Origin: Nocardia carnea
Lineage (GTDB): Bacteria; Actinomycetota; Actinomycetes; Mycobacteriales; Mycobacteriaceae
Direction: 5' to 3'
NCBI RefSeq assembly: GCF_029868855.1
Contig: NZ_JARWOV010000114.1
Coordinates: forward strand, 1-59,548
Length of the DNA: 59,548 nucleotides
Of this stretch, positions 16,209 through 25,424 are shown in pieces (positions within the stretch are counted from its first letter, which is position 1; each line of letters starts with the position of its first letter). Under the pieces are notes generated by a model that searched no databases, was not told the DNA's origin, and was given only the letters and a program-made list of their open reading frames with translations. Both the position numbers and the translations under genes were made by a program.

Positions 16209-19200
16209 ATGACCACGGTTCGGTTTCAGAGGCGTGCGCGCCGGGAGGTTCCACGGACCCCGGGCGGTGAAGTAACACTGCAACCGCCCCCGGAGATCCC
16301 CCGGGTAACCCCCGGAAACCTGCTGATGAAGCTCATGCCGGTGGTGATGATCATCGGCATGGTCGGGATGATGGCGTTGATGTTCACGCAGGGCGGCGGT
16401 ATCGCGTCCAACCCGATGTCGCTGATGTTCCCGATGATGATGATGGTCTCGATGATCGGCATGTTCGCCGGTCAGGGCAACGGTAAGGGAGCCAAGGCCG
16501 CCGAGGCCAACGAGGACCGCAAGGACTACCTGCGTTATCTCGACCAGGTTCGCAAAGACGTCGACGTGACCGCCGCCGAGCAGCGGGCCGCAGTCGAATG
16601 GAGCCATCCCGAACCGGGCCTGGTCTGGATGCTCGCGGGCACCTCGCGGATGTGGGAGCGCCGCCCCAGCGACAAGGATTTCTGTCATGTGCGCATCGGG
16701 GTCGGTGGCCAGCGGCTGGCCACCCGCCTGGTGGCGCCGGAAACCGGCCCGGTGGAGGAACTCGAACCCATCGCCGCGGTATCGCTGCGGCGTTTCGTCC
16801 GCGCCCATTCCACGGTGCCGGATCTGCCGACCGCGGTCGCGGTGAAGGGTTTCGCGACGATCGCGCTCGACGGCGACCGCGCTCAGGCCCGCGATATGGT
16901 CCGCGCGATGCTGGTCCAGCTGGCCATGTTCCACGGCCCCGACCAGGTGCTCACGGCGGTGGTCTGCGGTCCCGACACCAGCGCGGAATGGGAATGGACC
17001 AAATGGCTGCCGCATACCCAGCACCCGGATGCCCAGGACGGTATCGGCAGCCAGCGCATGTTCTACGGGTCGATCCGGGAGATGATGGCGGGTCTGGCGC
17101 CCATCCTCGCCAACCGCGTCCGCTACTCCCGTAACCAGCCCACGAACTCCGCCATGGTGCATGTGGTGATCCTGGTGGACGGTGGCCTGCTCGAGGCCGA
17201 GGAGGATCAGCTCCGCGAGGCCGGCTACGAAGGCGTCACCGTAATCGACCTGTGCGGCTATGCTCCTCGGCTCGCCGTATCCCGCGGGATCACCCTGACC
17301 ATCCGCAACGGCGAATGCCTGGGTCGCGGTGCCACCGGTAACCAGGAACGTTTCGCGATGATCGATCGGCTCAGCCCGGAGCAGGCCCAGCAGGTGGCCC
17401 GCCGGTTGGCCCCGTACCGGGCCGCGACCCAGCGCAGCAGCGATGTCGAGGTGACCGAGGGCGAAACCATCAACACCTGGGCGCAGCTCATGGGCCTGGG
17501 TGACCTCGGCTCCTTCAACCCGGAGAGCGCCTGGCGTCCTCGCTACGGCCGGGAACGCCTGCGGGTGCCGTTCGGTGTCGGCGCCGACGGCCTGCCGGTC
17601 GTTCTCGATATCAAGGAAGCCGCCGAATCCGGTATGGGCCCGCACGGTCTGTGCATCGGCGCCACCGGTTCCGGTAAGTCGGAATTCCTGCGTACCCTGG
17701 TGCTCAGCCTGCTCGCCACCCATTCGCCCGATCAGCTGAACCTGGTCCTGGTCGACTTCAAGGGTGGCGCGACCTTCCTCGGTCTCGACGGTGTCCCGCA
17801 TGTCGCGGCTGTTATCACCAACCTCGAGGAAGAGGCCGACCTCGTCGACCGTATGCGTGATGCCCTGGCCGGTGAGATGAACCGCCGCCAGGAGGTACTG
17901 CGCCAGGCCGGTAACTTCGCCAATGTTTCCGAATACGAGAAGGCCCGTGCCGCCGGCGCCGATCTGGATCCGCTGCCCGCACTGTTCGTGGTGCTCGACG
18001 AGTTCTCCGAATTGCTCACTCAGCACCCGGATTTCGCCGAACTGTTCGTGATGATCGGCCGGCTGGGCCGCTCGCTGCATGTACATCTGCTGCTCGCTTC
18101 ACAGCGGTTGGAAGAAGGCAAACTCAAGGGCCTGGAATCGCATCTGTCGTACCGGATCGGCTTGAAAACCTTCTCCGCCAACGAATCCCGCCAGGTGCTC
18201 GGTGTACCCGACGCGTACAACCTGCCGGGTGTACCCGGTGGCGGTTATCTGAAATCCGATTCGGGTGAGATCCAGCGCTTCCAGGCTTCGTATGTTTCGG
18301 GCCCGTATGTGGGCGGCGGTCCGCAGCGCGATATCTCGGTCGCCACCAGTGCCGGAGAAATCGATATCACCGCACGGCCGTTCCTCGCCAAACATGTCGA
18401 ATTCCGTGCCGCCGACCGTGTTCCGCTGGCGCCCGAGCCGATCGGCGAGCCGGAACCTCTGGTGGAGGACGGCGAACAGATCTCCAACCTGGGCATGATC
18501 GCCGCCCGGATCCGTGGGCACGGCAGGCCCGCGCACGCGATCTGGCTGCCCCCGCTGGACGAGGCCCCGCCGCTCGACCAGCTCAACGAGCACTCGATCC
18601 TCACCGGCGAATACAACGCCGTCGCGAGCCTGCGCGCACCCATCGGCATCGTCGACCGTCCCTACGATCAGCGGCGTGATCCGCTGGTAGTGGACCTGTC
18701 CGGCGCCCGCGGCAACGTCGCCGTGGTCGGCGGCCCGCAATCCGGTAAGTCGACGATGCTGCGCACGCTCATCATGTCCATGTCGATGACCCACACCGCC
18801 GAGCAGGTGCAGTTCTACTGCCTCGACTTCGGCGGCGGTACGCTCGCCAGTCTCGAGGGCCTGCCGCATGTCGGTTCGGTCGCGGGCCGCCTGGACCAGG
18901 ACAAGGTCCGCCGCACGGTCGCGGAGATGACCACCATCGTGCGCAACCGCGAACTACGGTTCCGTCAGCTCGGCATCGAATCGATGTCGGAATTCCGTCG
19001 TCTGCGTGCGGGCGATCCGGCCGGTAGCCAGGCCGCCGCCGGCGCCCACGAGGACCCGTTCGGTGACGCCTTCCTGGTGATCGACGGTTACGGTTCCATC
19101 CGCCAGGATTTCGAGCCCCTCGAACAGGCCATCATGAACCTCGCCGTCCAGGGCCTCTCCTACGGCGTGCACGTGGTGATCGCCCTGTCCCGCTGGATGG

Positions 19201-20240
19201 AGGCGCGCCCTCAGCTCAAGGATCAGATCGGCACTCGCCTCGAACTCCGCCTCGGTGATCCGGCCGATTCCGAGTTCGGCCGCAAGGTCGCCGCGCTCGT
19301 ACCGCAGGGCCGGCCGGGTCGCGGTATGACCCCGGAGAGCCTGCATATGCTCACCGCGCTTCCGCGGGTCGACGGTTCGTCGAACCCCGAGGATCTCAGC
19401 CGCGGCGTCGCCGACGCTGTCGCCCGGCTCCAGCAGGCGACTCCGGGCCGGCCGGCTCCCCAGGTCCGGATGCTGCCCGAACAACTCGACCGCGAACAGT
19501 TCGTACGCGCTATCGGGCCTTGGCAGGGCCCGCCGGACCGGCGCAATGCCGCGATTCCGATCGGTATCAACGAATCCGAACTCGCGCCGGTCGTGCTCAA
19601 CTTCGACGAGAACCCGCATTTCCTCATCCTCGGCGACACCGAATGCGGGAAGTCGACCTTGCTGCGCAATATCGTCAGCGGGATCATCGAATCCAACGCG
19701 CAGAATCAGGCCGCGCTCATCCTGGTCGATTTCCGACGCACCATGCTGGGTGCCTTCCCACAGGAGCGACTGGCCGCCTACGCGACCGGTTCCGAGGGAC
19801 TCAAGACCAATATGCGCGATCTCGCGGCACTTTTGCAGACGCGTCTGCCCGGCCCGAATATCACGCCCCAGGAGCTGCGGGATCGTTCCTGGTGGACCGG
19901 TCCCGATCTCTATGTGGTCGTCGACGACTACGATCTGGTCTCCAGCGGCTCCGCCGGTAATCCCATCGCACAGATCGTGGATTATCTCGCGCACGCCAAG
20001 GATATCGGCCTGCATCTCATCATCGCGCGGCGTTCGGGCGGCGCGGGCCGGGCCATGTACGAGGCAGTTATCTCCCGGATGCGAGATCTGGCCACACCGG
20101 GTCTGGTCATGAGCGGCAGCCGAGAAGAAGGCAATCTGCTGGGCAACGTGCGCCCGAGCGCGATGCCTCCCGGCCGGGGGACCCTGGTCGGACGGTCGGG
20201 TGCCGAGCTCATCCAGACCTCGTGGATGCCGGCGCTGTAA
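16209..20240 (+). CDS. eccC: Type VII secretion ATPase EccC (FtsK/SpoIIIE family)
   Basis: This 1343-residue motor ATPase recognises and drives substrates. Two membrane helices lie at about 40-59 and 68-88 and are strikingly Met-rich (LMFPMMMMVSMIGMF). Three ATPase domains follow, with Walker A motifs GATGSGKS (484-491), GPQSGKST (842-849) and GDTECGKST (1142-1150). Walker B motifs are VVLDEFSE in the first, VIDGYG in the second and VVVDDYD in the third. The undivided form (no separate EccCa/Cb) is typical of ESX-3, ESX-4 and ESX-5. ATG 16209 is preceded by GGGGGA (16194-16199). The frame is open further upstream but lies in the eccD gene. The next gene overlaps by one base (TAATG). Confidence 0.97.
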   Translation: MTTVRFQRRARREVPRTPGGEVTLQPPPEIPRVTPGNLLMKLMPVVMIIGMVGMMALMFTQGGGIASNPMSLMFPMMMMVSMIGMFAGQGNGKGAKAAEANEDRKDYLRYLDQVRKDVDVTAAEQRAAVEWSHPEPGLVWMLAGTSRMWERRPSDKDFCHVRIGVGGQRLATRLVAPETGPVEELEPIAAVSLRRFVRAHSTVPDLPTAVAVKGFATIALDGDRAQARDMVRAMLVQLAMFHGPDQVLTAVVCGPDTSAEWEWTKWLPHTQHPDAQDGIGSQRMFYGSIREMMAGLAPILANRVRYSRNQPTNSAMVHVVILVDGGLLEAEEDQLREAGYEGVTVIDLCGYAPRLAVSRGITLTIRNGECLGRGATGNQERFAMIDRLSPEQAQQVARRLAPYRAATQRSSDVEVTEGETINTWAQLMGLGDLGSFNPESAWRPRYGRERLRVPFGVGADGLPVVLDIKEAAESGMGPHGLCIGATGSGKSEFLRTLVLSLLATHSPDQLNLVLVDFKGGATFLGLDGVPHVAAVITNLEEEADLVDRMRDALAGEMNRRQEVLRQAGNFANVSEYEKARAAGADLDPLPALFVVLDEFSELLTQHPDFAELFVMIGRLGRSLHVHLLLASQRLEEGKLKGLESHLSYRIGLKTFSANESRQVLGVPDAYNLPGVPGGGYLKSDSGEIQRFQASYVSGPYVGGGPQRDISVATSAGEIDITARPFLAKHVEFRAADRVPLAPEPIGEPEPLVEDGEQISNLGMIAARIRGHGRPAHAIWLPPLDEAPPLDQLNEHSILTGEYNAVASLRAPIGIVDRPYDQRRDPLVVDLSGARGNVAVVGGPQSGKSTMLRTLIMSMSMTHTAEQVQFYCLDFGGGTLASLEGLPHVGSVAGRLDQDKVRRTVAEMTTIVRNRELRFRQLGIESMSEFRRLRAGDPAGSQAAAGAHEDPFGDAFLVIDGYGSIRQDFEPLEQAIMNLAVQGLSYGVHVVIALSRWMEARPQLKDQIGTRLELRLGDPADSEFGRKVAALVPQGRPGRGMTPESLHMLTALPRVDGSSNPEDLSRGVADAVARLQQATPGRPAPQVRMLPEQLDREQFVRAIGPWQGPPDRRNAAIPIGINESELAPVVLNFDENPHFLILGDTECGKSTLLRNIVSGIIESNAQNQAALILVDFRRTMLGAFPQERLAAYATGSEGLKTNMRDLAALLQTRLPGPNITPQELRDRSWWTGPDLYVVVDDYDLVSSGSAGNPIAQIVDYLAHAKDIGLHLIIARRSGGAGRAMYEAVISRMRDLATPGLVMSGSREEGNLLGNVRPSAMPPGRGTLVGRSGAELIQTSWMPAL

Positions 20241-21682
20241 TGCCGGCAGTCGAGATCGCGCTGACCGAAACCCGGCTGTGGGCATGGAGTGCGAATACCC
20301 ACGCCGATTTGGTGCCCTCGGTGGTCCCGGGCAGCGACGGTCGTACGCTCGTCGTCGGCGAGCCGCTGACACCACCATCGATCGCGGTTTCGCCGGCGCA
20401 GCTCATCACTGCCGATCGCATCGCGTACGACCCCGGTATGCCGAAACCGGTGGACGCGCTGGCCACCGTTTTCGGTCACACTCTGACACAACTGCGAATT
20501 CCTTCGCCCTGTGAACGCTTGACCGTTGTGCACCCCAGTGAATGGGACCCGCACCGCCTGGCTGTCCTGCATTCGGCCGCCGCCCGCCATGCCGGCCGGG
20601 TGGAACTGCAACCGGCCGCCCTGCGTGCCGTGGTCGCCACCCAGCGGATGCGGGATGTGCGCAGCGTGGTCCTGGAATTCGGTCCGTTGTCGACCACGGC
20701 ATCGACGGTGGTTCCGGGTGATCGGGGACCGCGACTCGAATTCTGTGAGCACCAGCCACTTCTCGCCGCGGTCGAGATCAGCGCCGGCGAGCCCGGCCGC
20801 ACCGCCTTCCGTTCGATGATCGAACGCCTGATCCACGGCTGTCAGGTCGATTCCGTGGTTATCGTCGGCCGGACGGATGCCGATTTTCTCAACCTCGTCG
20901 CCGAGGTGGTCGCCGAACTGTGCAACGCCGAGCTACTCGTACTCGGCGGCGCCGACCTGGTGCGAGCCCGCAACACCGACCCGATCGATCAGCGCCCCAG
21001 CCTCCCACCGGCTGCCGCCGACGCCGAATGGCTGCAACCGCTGCGCGAACGAGCCGCAGCCACCAGGCCTCCTCGTTCGAAGACCCCGCTCTACATCGGC
21101 GCCGCGGCGGTGATGGCGCTCGCGGTCCTGGTGGCCGGCGGAGTATTCCTCGGTATGTCCTCCGGAGCAGATTCCGAAGCGGTTGCCTCCACTCCGACGA
21201 CCACCGGCGCTCCCGAGGACTCGGAAGAACCCGCAGAACCCGCACCCGGCGCCGGCTCGATGACCGTAGGGCCCATCACATTCACTGTCCCCGAAGGCTG
21301 GCGGGTCACCAACCCCACCACCGCATCGACCGACCGCGTGGTACTGGAGCCCACCCAGGGGCTCAAAGCCCGCATCACGGTGATCCAGGAACAGCTGCTC
21401 GTTCCCGGCGCCGGCTACGAGCAGGTCGCCGCCGACCTCGAGGCCAAAAGGGCAACAGCCGCACCGGGTTTGTACTCCCCGATCCGCCGCGACGTGGTCT
21501 TCGGCGGCCGCTCCGGCCTCGCCTATTCCGAGCATCCGGAGGGCGGATCGACCGTTGACTGGCATGTTATCGTCGAGCACAGCATCCAGATCAGCATCGG
21601 ATGCCAGTATCAGACAGGGGGGCAGGACTCGATTACACCTATCTGTGAAGACCTCGCATCCTCGCTGGACATCACCCGATGA
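20240..21682 (+). CDS. Type VII secretion-associated protein, Rv3446c family
   Basis: This 480-residue protein occupies the position of Rv3446c, between eccC and esxU in ESX-4. The N-terminal ~260 residues resemble an actin/Hsp70-like ATPase fold fragment (EIALTETRLWAWS and LIERLIHG...VVIVGRTDADF-like blocks). A single membrane helix follows (about 282-304, LYIGAAAVMALAVLVAGGVF), then a Thr/Pro/Glu-rich linker. The C-terminal extracytoplasmic domain (about 340-480) carries the family pattern from GPITFTVPEGWRV to CEDLASSLDI. The start ATG 20240 shares its A with the eccC stop TAA. The role is unknown. It is confined to ESX-4-like loci, so I infer assembly or control of that system. Confidence 0.88.
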   Translation: MPAVEIALTETRLWAWSANTHADLVPSVVPGSDGRTLVVGEPLTPPSIAVSPAQLITADRIAYDPGMPKPVDALATVFGHTLTQLRIPSPCERLTVVHPSEWDPHRLAVLHSAAARHAGRVELQPAALRAVVATQRMRDVRSVVLEFGPLSTTASTVVPGDRGPRLEFCEHQPLLAAVEISAGEPGRTAFRSMIERLIHGCQVDSVVIVGRTDADFLNLVAEVVAELCNAELLVLGGADLVRARNTDPIDQRPSLPPAAADAEWLQPLRERAAATRPPRSKTPLYIGAAAVMALAVLVAGGVFLGMSSGADSEAVASTPTTTGAPEDSEEPAEPAPGAGSMTVGPITFTVPEGWRVTNPTTASTDRVVLEPTQGLKARITVIQEQLLVPGAGYEQVAADLEAKRATAAPGLYSPIRRDVVFGGRSGLAYSEHPEGGSTVDWHVIVEHSIQISIGCQYQTGGQDSITPICEDLASSLDITR

Positions 21683-21814
21683 ACCCGGCCGGGATTTTTC
21701 CGAAATTCGTTGGAACCGATTGGGCGGGCAGTCCGTCCAATCATCATGAAGGACAAGTTCGGACCGTTTGCGGACGCAGGGGGTCCGGATCCGAACTCGT
21801 AACGAGGAGGAATC

Positions 21815-22150
21815 ATGTCGGTAGTTGCCGATTTGGCCGCAATGGAGACCGCTGCCAAGCATGTCGAGACCGTGAACTCGCAGATCCAGTCGGAGATCGG
21901 GCGGGTCCGTGACATTGTCGCCGGTTCTCAAGGTGTGTGGGAAGGCGCGGCTGCTGCTGCCTTCATCCGGATCATGGGGGATTACGACGCGAAGGCGCAG
22001 CAGCTGAACAGTGTGCTGGCCGAGATCGCTGTTCAGATCCGGGAGAACGGCCGGGGCTACGACGCGCAGGAACAGGCGAACCTGGCGGCCCTGAACTCTG
22101 CGGGCGCCTCGGGTGACCTCGGTGCACCCGCATCCAGCTTGAATATCTGA
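21815..22150 (+). CDS. esxU: WXG100 family type VII secretion substrate (EsxU-like)
   Basis: This 111-residue helical-hairpin protein has a canonical turn motif W-E-G in QGVWEGAAAAAF (about residues 42-53). The secretion signal Y-x-x-x-E is present in GYDAQEQ (about 87-93), which the EccC third ATPase domain and the membrane complex recognise. A short Ala/Gly/Ser tail ends the protein. A very strong ribosome binding site (CGAGGAGGAATC) precedes ATG 21815. It is probably a heterodimer partner of the next gene, 33 bases downstream. The order matches esxU-esxT of ESX-4. Confidence 0.9.
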   Translation: MSVVADLAAMETAAKHVETVNSQIQSEIGRVRDIVAGSQGVWEGAAAAAFIRIMGDYDAKAQQLNSVLAEIAVQIRENGRGYDAQEQANLAALNSAGASGDLGAPASSLNI

Positions 22151-22183
22151 ACCCAGCCGCCACATCAGACTTAAGGACATTCC

Positions 22184-22489
22184 ATGTCGAAGGTGAATTA
22201 CTCGAAGGACCAGCTGATCGCGATGGCGGGTGACCTTCGCGCTGCGAAGGGTCGCTTGTCCGAGACGCACCAAGAGCTGCTGGGGTATGTGAACGGCCTG
22301 GTTGCCCAGTGGGAATCCGGAGCCCAGCAGGCCTACCTCGATAAGCAGACACGATGGAATAACGCCATCGAGAACCCCGCCGACAACTCCGGGCTTCTTC
22401 CCATCATCGAGGCTATCGCAAAGGTAGTCGAAGACGGCGCCATCGATATGGCGACAACTGATGCGCAGAATGCCGCGAAGTGGATGTGA
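22184..22489 (+). CDS. esxT: WXG100 family type VII secretion substrate (EsxT-like)
   Basis: This 101-residue partner of the preceding WXG100 protein has a turn motif W-E-S-G (QWESGAQQAYLDKQ), one residue longer than W-x-G. It has no Y-x-x-x-D/E signal at the C-terminus (ends AAKWM). That fits a heterodimer in which only one partner, here EsxU-like, carries the signal. ATG 22184 is preceded by TAAGGACATTCC. A strong terminator follows directly, closing the transcript that began at eccC or at a promoter in 21683-21814. Confidence 0.88.
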   Translation: MSKVNYSKDQLIAMAGDLRAAKGRLSETHQELLGYVNGLVAQWESGAQQAYLDKQTRWNNAIENPADNSGLLPIIEAIAKVVEDGAIDMATTDAQNAAKWM

Positions 22490-22504
22490 CGTCATCCTGC
22501 CGAT

Positions 22505-22547
22505 AGTCCTGTGCCTCGAGCCCAACCGCTTGGGGCACAGGACTTTA
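22505..22547. terminator. Strong bidirectional terminator after esxT
   Basis: AGTCCTGTGCC (22505-22515) pairs perfectly with GGCACAGGACT (22534-22544), with an inner CCCAA/TTGGG hairpin and a TTTAT tail on the plus strand. It begins 15 bases after the esxT stop and ends just before the stop of the convergent lipoprotein gene, so it probably serves both. Confidence 0.85.
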
Positions 22548-22550
22548 TCG

Positions 22551-23717
22551 TTACTGCGGTGCCTCGTTCAGGAGGAGATACTGCGCCGCGGTCTTCTGAT
22601 GTAATTCCTGGATCTGGGTAGCATCCTTGATGTAGGCCGAATAGCGGCCATTGGTGAAGTAGCAGGCCAATGACTGGGTTTCTTCCGGATCTTCGACACA
22701 GTGCGCCGACGGCAACCCCGGAGGGGCTTCGACCGGGTGGAGCTCAGGCGCCAATTGTGAGATGAAGAAGGCTTTCAGTCGGTCTGCCGCTGCGGAATCA
22801 CTCGTCCGGTAGATGGTGGCGCCGGCATCGCCGCCGGCCAGAGAGAGAAGGTCGACCCCGGCGTCTTCGAAAGCCCGCTTCGTCAGATCGGGGCGTTCGG
22901 AGAGGTGGAGCGCAACATCCGGTCCGATTGCCACCTCGGGAACTTTTTCGCCGGCCGGCAGCGTGAATCGAATAATCTCTTCATTCTCGACTGGAAGTTC
23001 ATCGAGCTGCTCGGCAGGTGTCGGCCGATAACCCTCGAGGCGTGTGAATTGCTTATCCAGAACAGCTTTTGCGGTTTTCGTCAACGGAACTGGATCAGGC
23101 GGTATATCGACCCCCGGTCCAACTTCGATCTCGACCAGGTATTCACCTCGGCCGATCCAAGCGTAAATTCTATCGTACTGGCCGAGGTATGCTCTTGCGC
23201 TGGGGTAGTCAGGGATGGAGATAGGACCCTTCGGCGGGTATTTCCCGTTCAAATAGTGATCGGCGAGGTAGTTCGCTGCATGGGTTGCTTGGTCAGGCGT
23301 CGAGTACCGCAGGACTGTAAGAGTTACGGCACGCCCGTGCAGTTCGTCTTCCCTACGCTGCCCCCTGGTCTCCCAGCCTACGACAAAGCCGGGGGCGTCT
23401 ACTGTGAAGTTTTCAGTGAACTGCGGAGGGTTGAGTTGTGTGAATAGATTCTGCTGATTTATTATTCGGCCGAATACCAGCTTCGGTTCGGTTTCCATGA
23501 TCAAGGGGACGAACTTCGCCAATCGAAGTGCTTCCTGAGCGTCGATGTTCTCGGGTTTGCGTACCTCTTCGGCCGTCCGTGGCGAAGTCCGGTAGTTTCC
23601 TGGCTGCAGTGCTGAAACATCGACGACCGGTGCGCTTTCGGTCTCCTGTCCGCAGCCGGTCGTCACGGCTGTCGCGACGGTGGCCACTGCGACCACAATT
23701 TTTTTGGGCCACTTCAT
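22551..23717 (-). CDS. Lipoprotein, DUF7373-like family (paralogue 1)
   Basis: This 388-residue predicted lipoprotein has a lipobox TTGC with the lipidated Cys22. The mature protein begins CGQETESAPV. It is then organised like its two paralogues nearby: an N-terminal ALQPGNYRT segment, a PTPAEQLDELP-type linker in the middle, and a C-terminal domain with two Cys (SAHCVED, LACYFTNGRYSA). The last ~15 residues are the shared signature QELHQKTAAQYLLLNE. I recognise the family as the actinobacterial lipoproteins called DUF7373, function unknown. It is the last gene of the kinase-lipoprotein unit. ATG 23717 is preceded by GGGGGA. Confidence 0.82.
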   Translation of the reverse strand: MKWPKKIVVAVATVATAVTTGCGQETESAPVVDVSALQPGNYRTSPRTAEEVRKPENIDAQEALRLAKFVPLIMETEPKLVFGRIINQQNLFTQLNPPQFTENFTVDAPGFVVGWETRGQRREDELHGRAVTLTVLRYSTPDQATHAANYLADHYLNGKYPPKGPISIPDYPSARAYLGQYDRIYAWIGRGEYLVEIEVGPGVDIPPDPVPLTKTAKAVLDKQFTRLEGYRPTPAEQLDELPVENEEIIRFTLPAGEKVPEVAIGPDVALHLSERPDLTKRAFEDAGVDLLSLAGGDAGATIYRTSDSAAADRLKAFFISQLAPELHPVEAPPGLPSAHCVEDPEETQSLACYFTNGRYSAYIKDATQIQELHQKTAAQYLLLNEAPQ

Positions 23718-23738
23718 GATATTTCCCCCTGTTCTGGA

Positions 23739-25301
23739 TCAATCGACGACATTTGCGATGGCTGGAACCAGCTTGTCGACCATCGCTGCCGGTGATTGAT
23801 CGGTCCACACCTGAAAACCTTGCACGGCGTTTATGTCATCGATAACGACAATCTTGGCCGACGAAGTAAGGAACTCGTTGGGTAATCCGCCCAGGCCACC
23901 GTTCCCTGCACTGTTGTCGGATCGCGAAACTATGATCAAGTCGAGTGGTTGCGGAAGATCGAATGCGGCGAGTGACAGGTCGCGGGGCGACTTCTCGTTC
24001 TTGAGCGGAAGATATTCGTCACTGTAACGGAAACCGATATCTCGCAGGAAGTTTGCCTGTGGAGATCCGTCGAGCGCCACGGAAAATATGGAATTCCCGT
24101 AATTGAAAGCCGCTACGGTTTTACCCGCGAACTCGGGATGTTCGGAGCGCACCTTGGCCAGATCTGCCCCACCCGCGTCTCGGGGATTTCCGCGCGATAC
24201 CGCGAAGACAGCACCGACGGCGGCAAGAACAGCGACAATGGTGACCGCGGCGAAGACGAATATTCTCCGCCGCCTTTCGACGGCCGGTGGTCGGAGATTG
24301 TGGTCAGGGTACGAGTCCCGCGGTTGTGTGACAATGGATCCCTGATTGCCGGGAAAACTCGGGACACTGGGAAAACCGCTGGTGTACGGGCCGCCCGTGG
24401 TCGAATAGCCGGAGTGTGGCGTGGTATTGCCCCCGGCCCGAGGGGGGTACAGGGGTTGTCCGAAAAGCGCTGCCTGTGCTTCGTTTACGAACTCGCCGCA
24501 GGTGTTGTATCGGTCGGCGGGATCCTTCGCGAGGACCTTGGCGAAGACGTGGTCCAGGGTGGACGGCAGGTCCGGGCGTACCGACGAGATGGGCGGCGGC
24601 GCTTCGTTCAGGTGGCCCATCATGACTACGGCCGGCACCGTCGAGGGGAACGGGTTCTGGCCGGTGAGCAACCGATAGAACGAACACCCGAGGCTGTAGA
24701 TGTCGGACCGGTGGTCGAGCGGCTGCCCCAGCAGCTGCTCCGGAGAAGCGTAGGCCACGGTGGCCATGAATTTGCCTGTAGCGGTGAGGTCTTGGCTGTC
24801 GTTGACAGACTTCGCCACGCCGAAATCTGTCAGCAGGACCCGCTCCTGTTCGTCCTCCGCGGAACGGGAGAGCAAGAAGTTGGCCGGTTTGATGTCTCGA
24901 TGAAGCAAACCGCGGCGGTGTGCGTAGTCGAGGCCTTTGCCGACCTCGGCGATGATGTGCATCGCCCGCTGCGGCGGCATGAAGGCGGGGCCTTGGCGTG
25001 CCTCGTCGGCGGCATCCGCGCCCGGCACGTACTGCATCGCGATCCACAGCCGGCTGTCTTCCTCGCCGCGGTTGTATACCGAGACGATATTGGCATGGTC
25101 CAGGCCGGCGGTGAGGTTGGCTTCGCGTTCGAAGCGGGCGCGGAACTCCGGATCGAGGGACAGTTCCTCACTGAGGACCTTGATCGCGTCCTGACGGGGT
25201 AGGCTGGGGTGCTGTCCCAGGTACACCGAACCCATACCGCCACTGCCGAGTACGCGTACGATGCGGTAGCCACCGATAACGGCCCCGGGCGGTAACGCCA
25301 T
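23739..25301 (-). CDS. Transmembrane Ser/Thr protein kinase with a substrate-binding-protein-like sensor
   Basis: This is a 520-residue PknB-type kinase. Kinase domain about 12-280: Gly loop GSGGMGSVY (19-27), Lys41, HRDIKPAN (134-141), DFG (159-161), and an activation loop with several Thr before SPEQ. A Gly/Ser/Pro/Thr linker leads to one helix (about 347-368). The outer domain (373-520) has no PASTA repeats. It reads like the C-terminal lobe of an Fe-siderophore-binding protein (HPEFAGKTVAAFNYG, FLRDIGFRYSDEYLP, PNEFLTSSAKIVVIDD). Start ATG 25301 follows AGGAGG by five bases. The neighbours are outer-face lipoproteins, which suggests envelope or nutrient sensing. Confidence 0.93.
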   Translation of the reverse strand: MALPPGAVIGGYRIVRVLGSGGMGSVYLGQHPSLPRQDAIKVLSEELSLDPEFRARFEREANLTAGLDHANIVSVYNRGEEDSRLWIAMQYVPGADAADEARQGPAFMPPQRAMHIIAEVGKGLDYAHRRGLLHRDIKPANFLLSRSAEDEQERVLLTDFGVAKSVNDSQDLTATGKFMATVAYASPEQLLGQPLDHRSDIYSLGCSFYRLLTGQNPFPSTVPAVVMMGHLNEAPPPISSVRPDLPSTLDHVFAKVLAKDPADRYNTCGEFVNEAQAALFGQPLYPPRAGGNTTPHSGYSTTGGPYTSGFPSVPSFPGNQGSIVTQPRDSYPDHNLRPPAVERRRRIFVFAAVTIVAVLAAVGAVFAVSRGNPRDAGGADLAKVRSEHPEFAGKTVAAFNYGNSIFSVALDGSPQANFLRDIGFRYSDEYLPLKNEKSPRDLSLAAFDLPQPLDLIIVSRSDNSAGNGGLGGLPNEFLTSSAKIVVIDDINAVQGFQVWTDQSPAAMVDKLVPAIANVVD

Positions 25302-25424
25302 CTCTACCTCCTGTGGTTCGACCGCCCGGGTAGTGAGCAATCGTTCTATCGGGCATCGTCGAACAGATCCTGCCCCATGGCTCGCGTTGCGGCACGGCGA
25401 CCTCGATGCTCGCTGCCATGCCGG

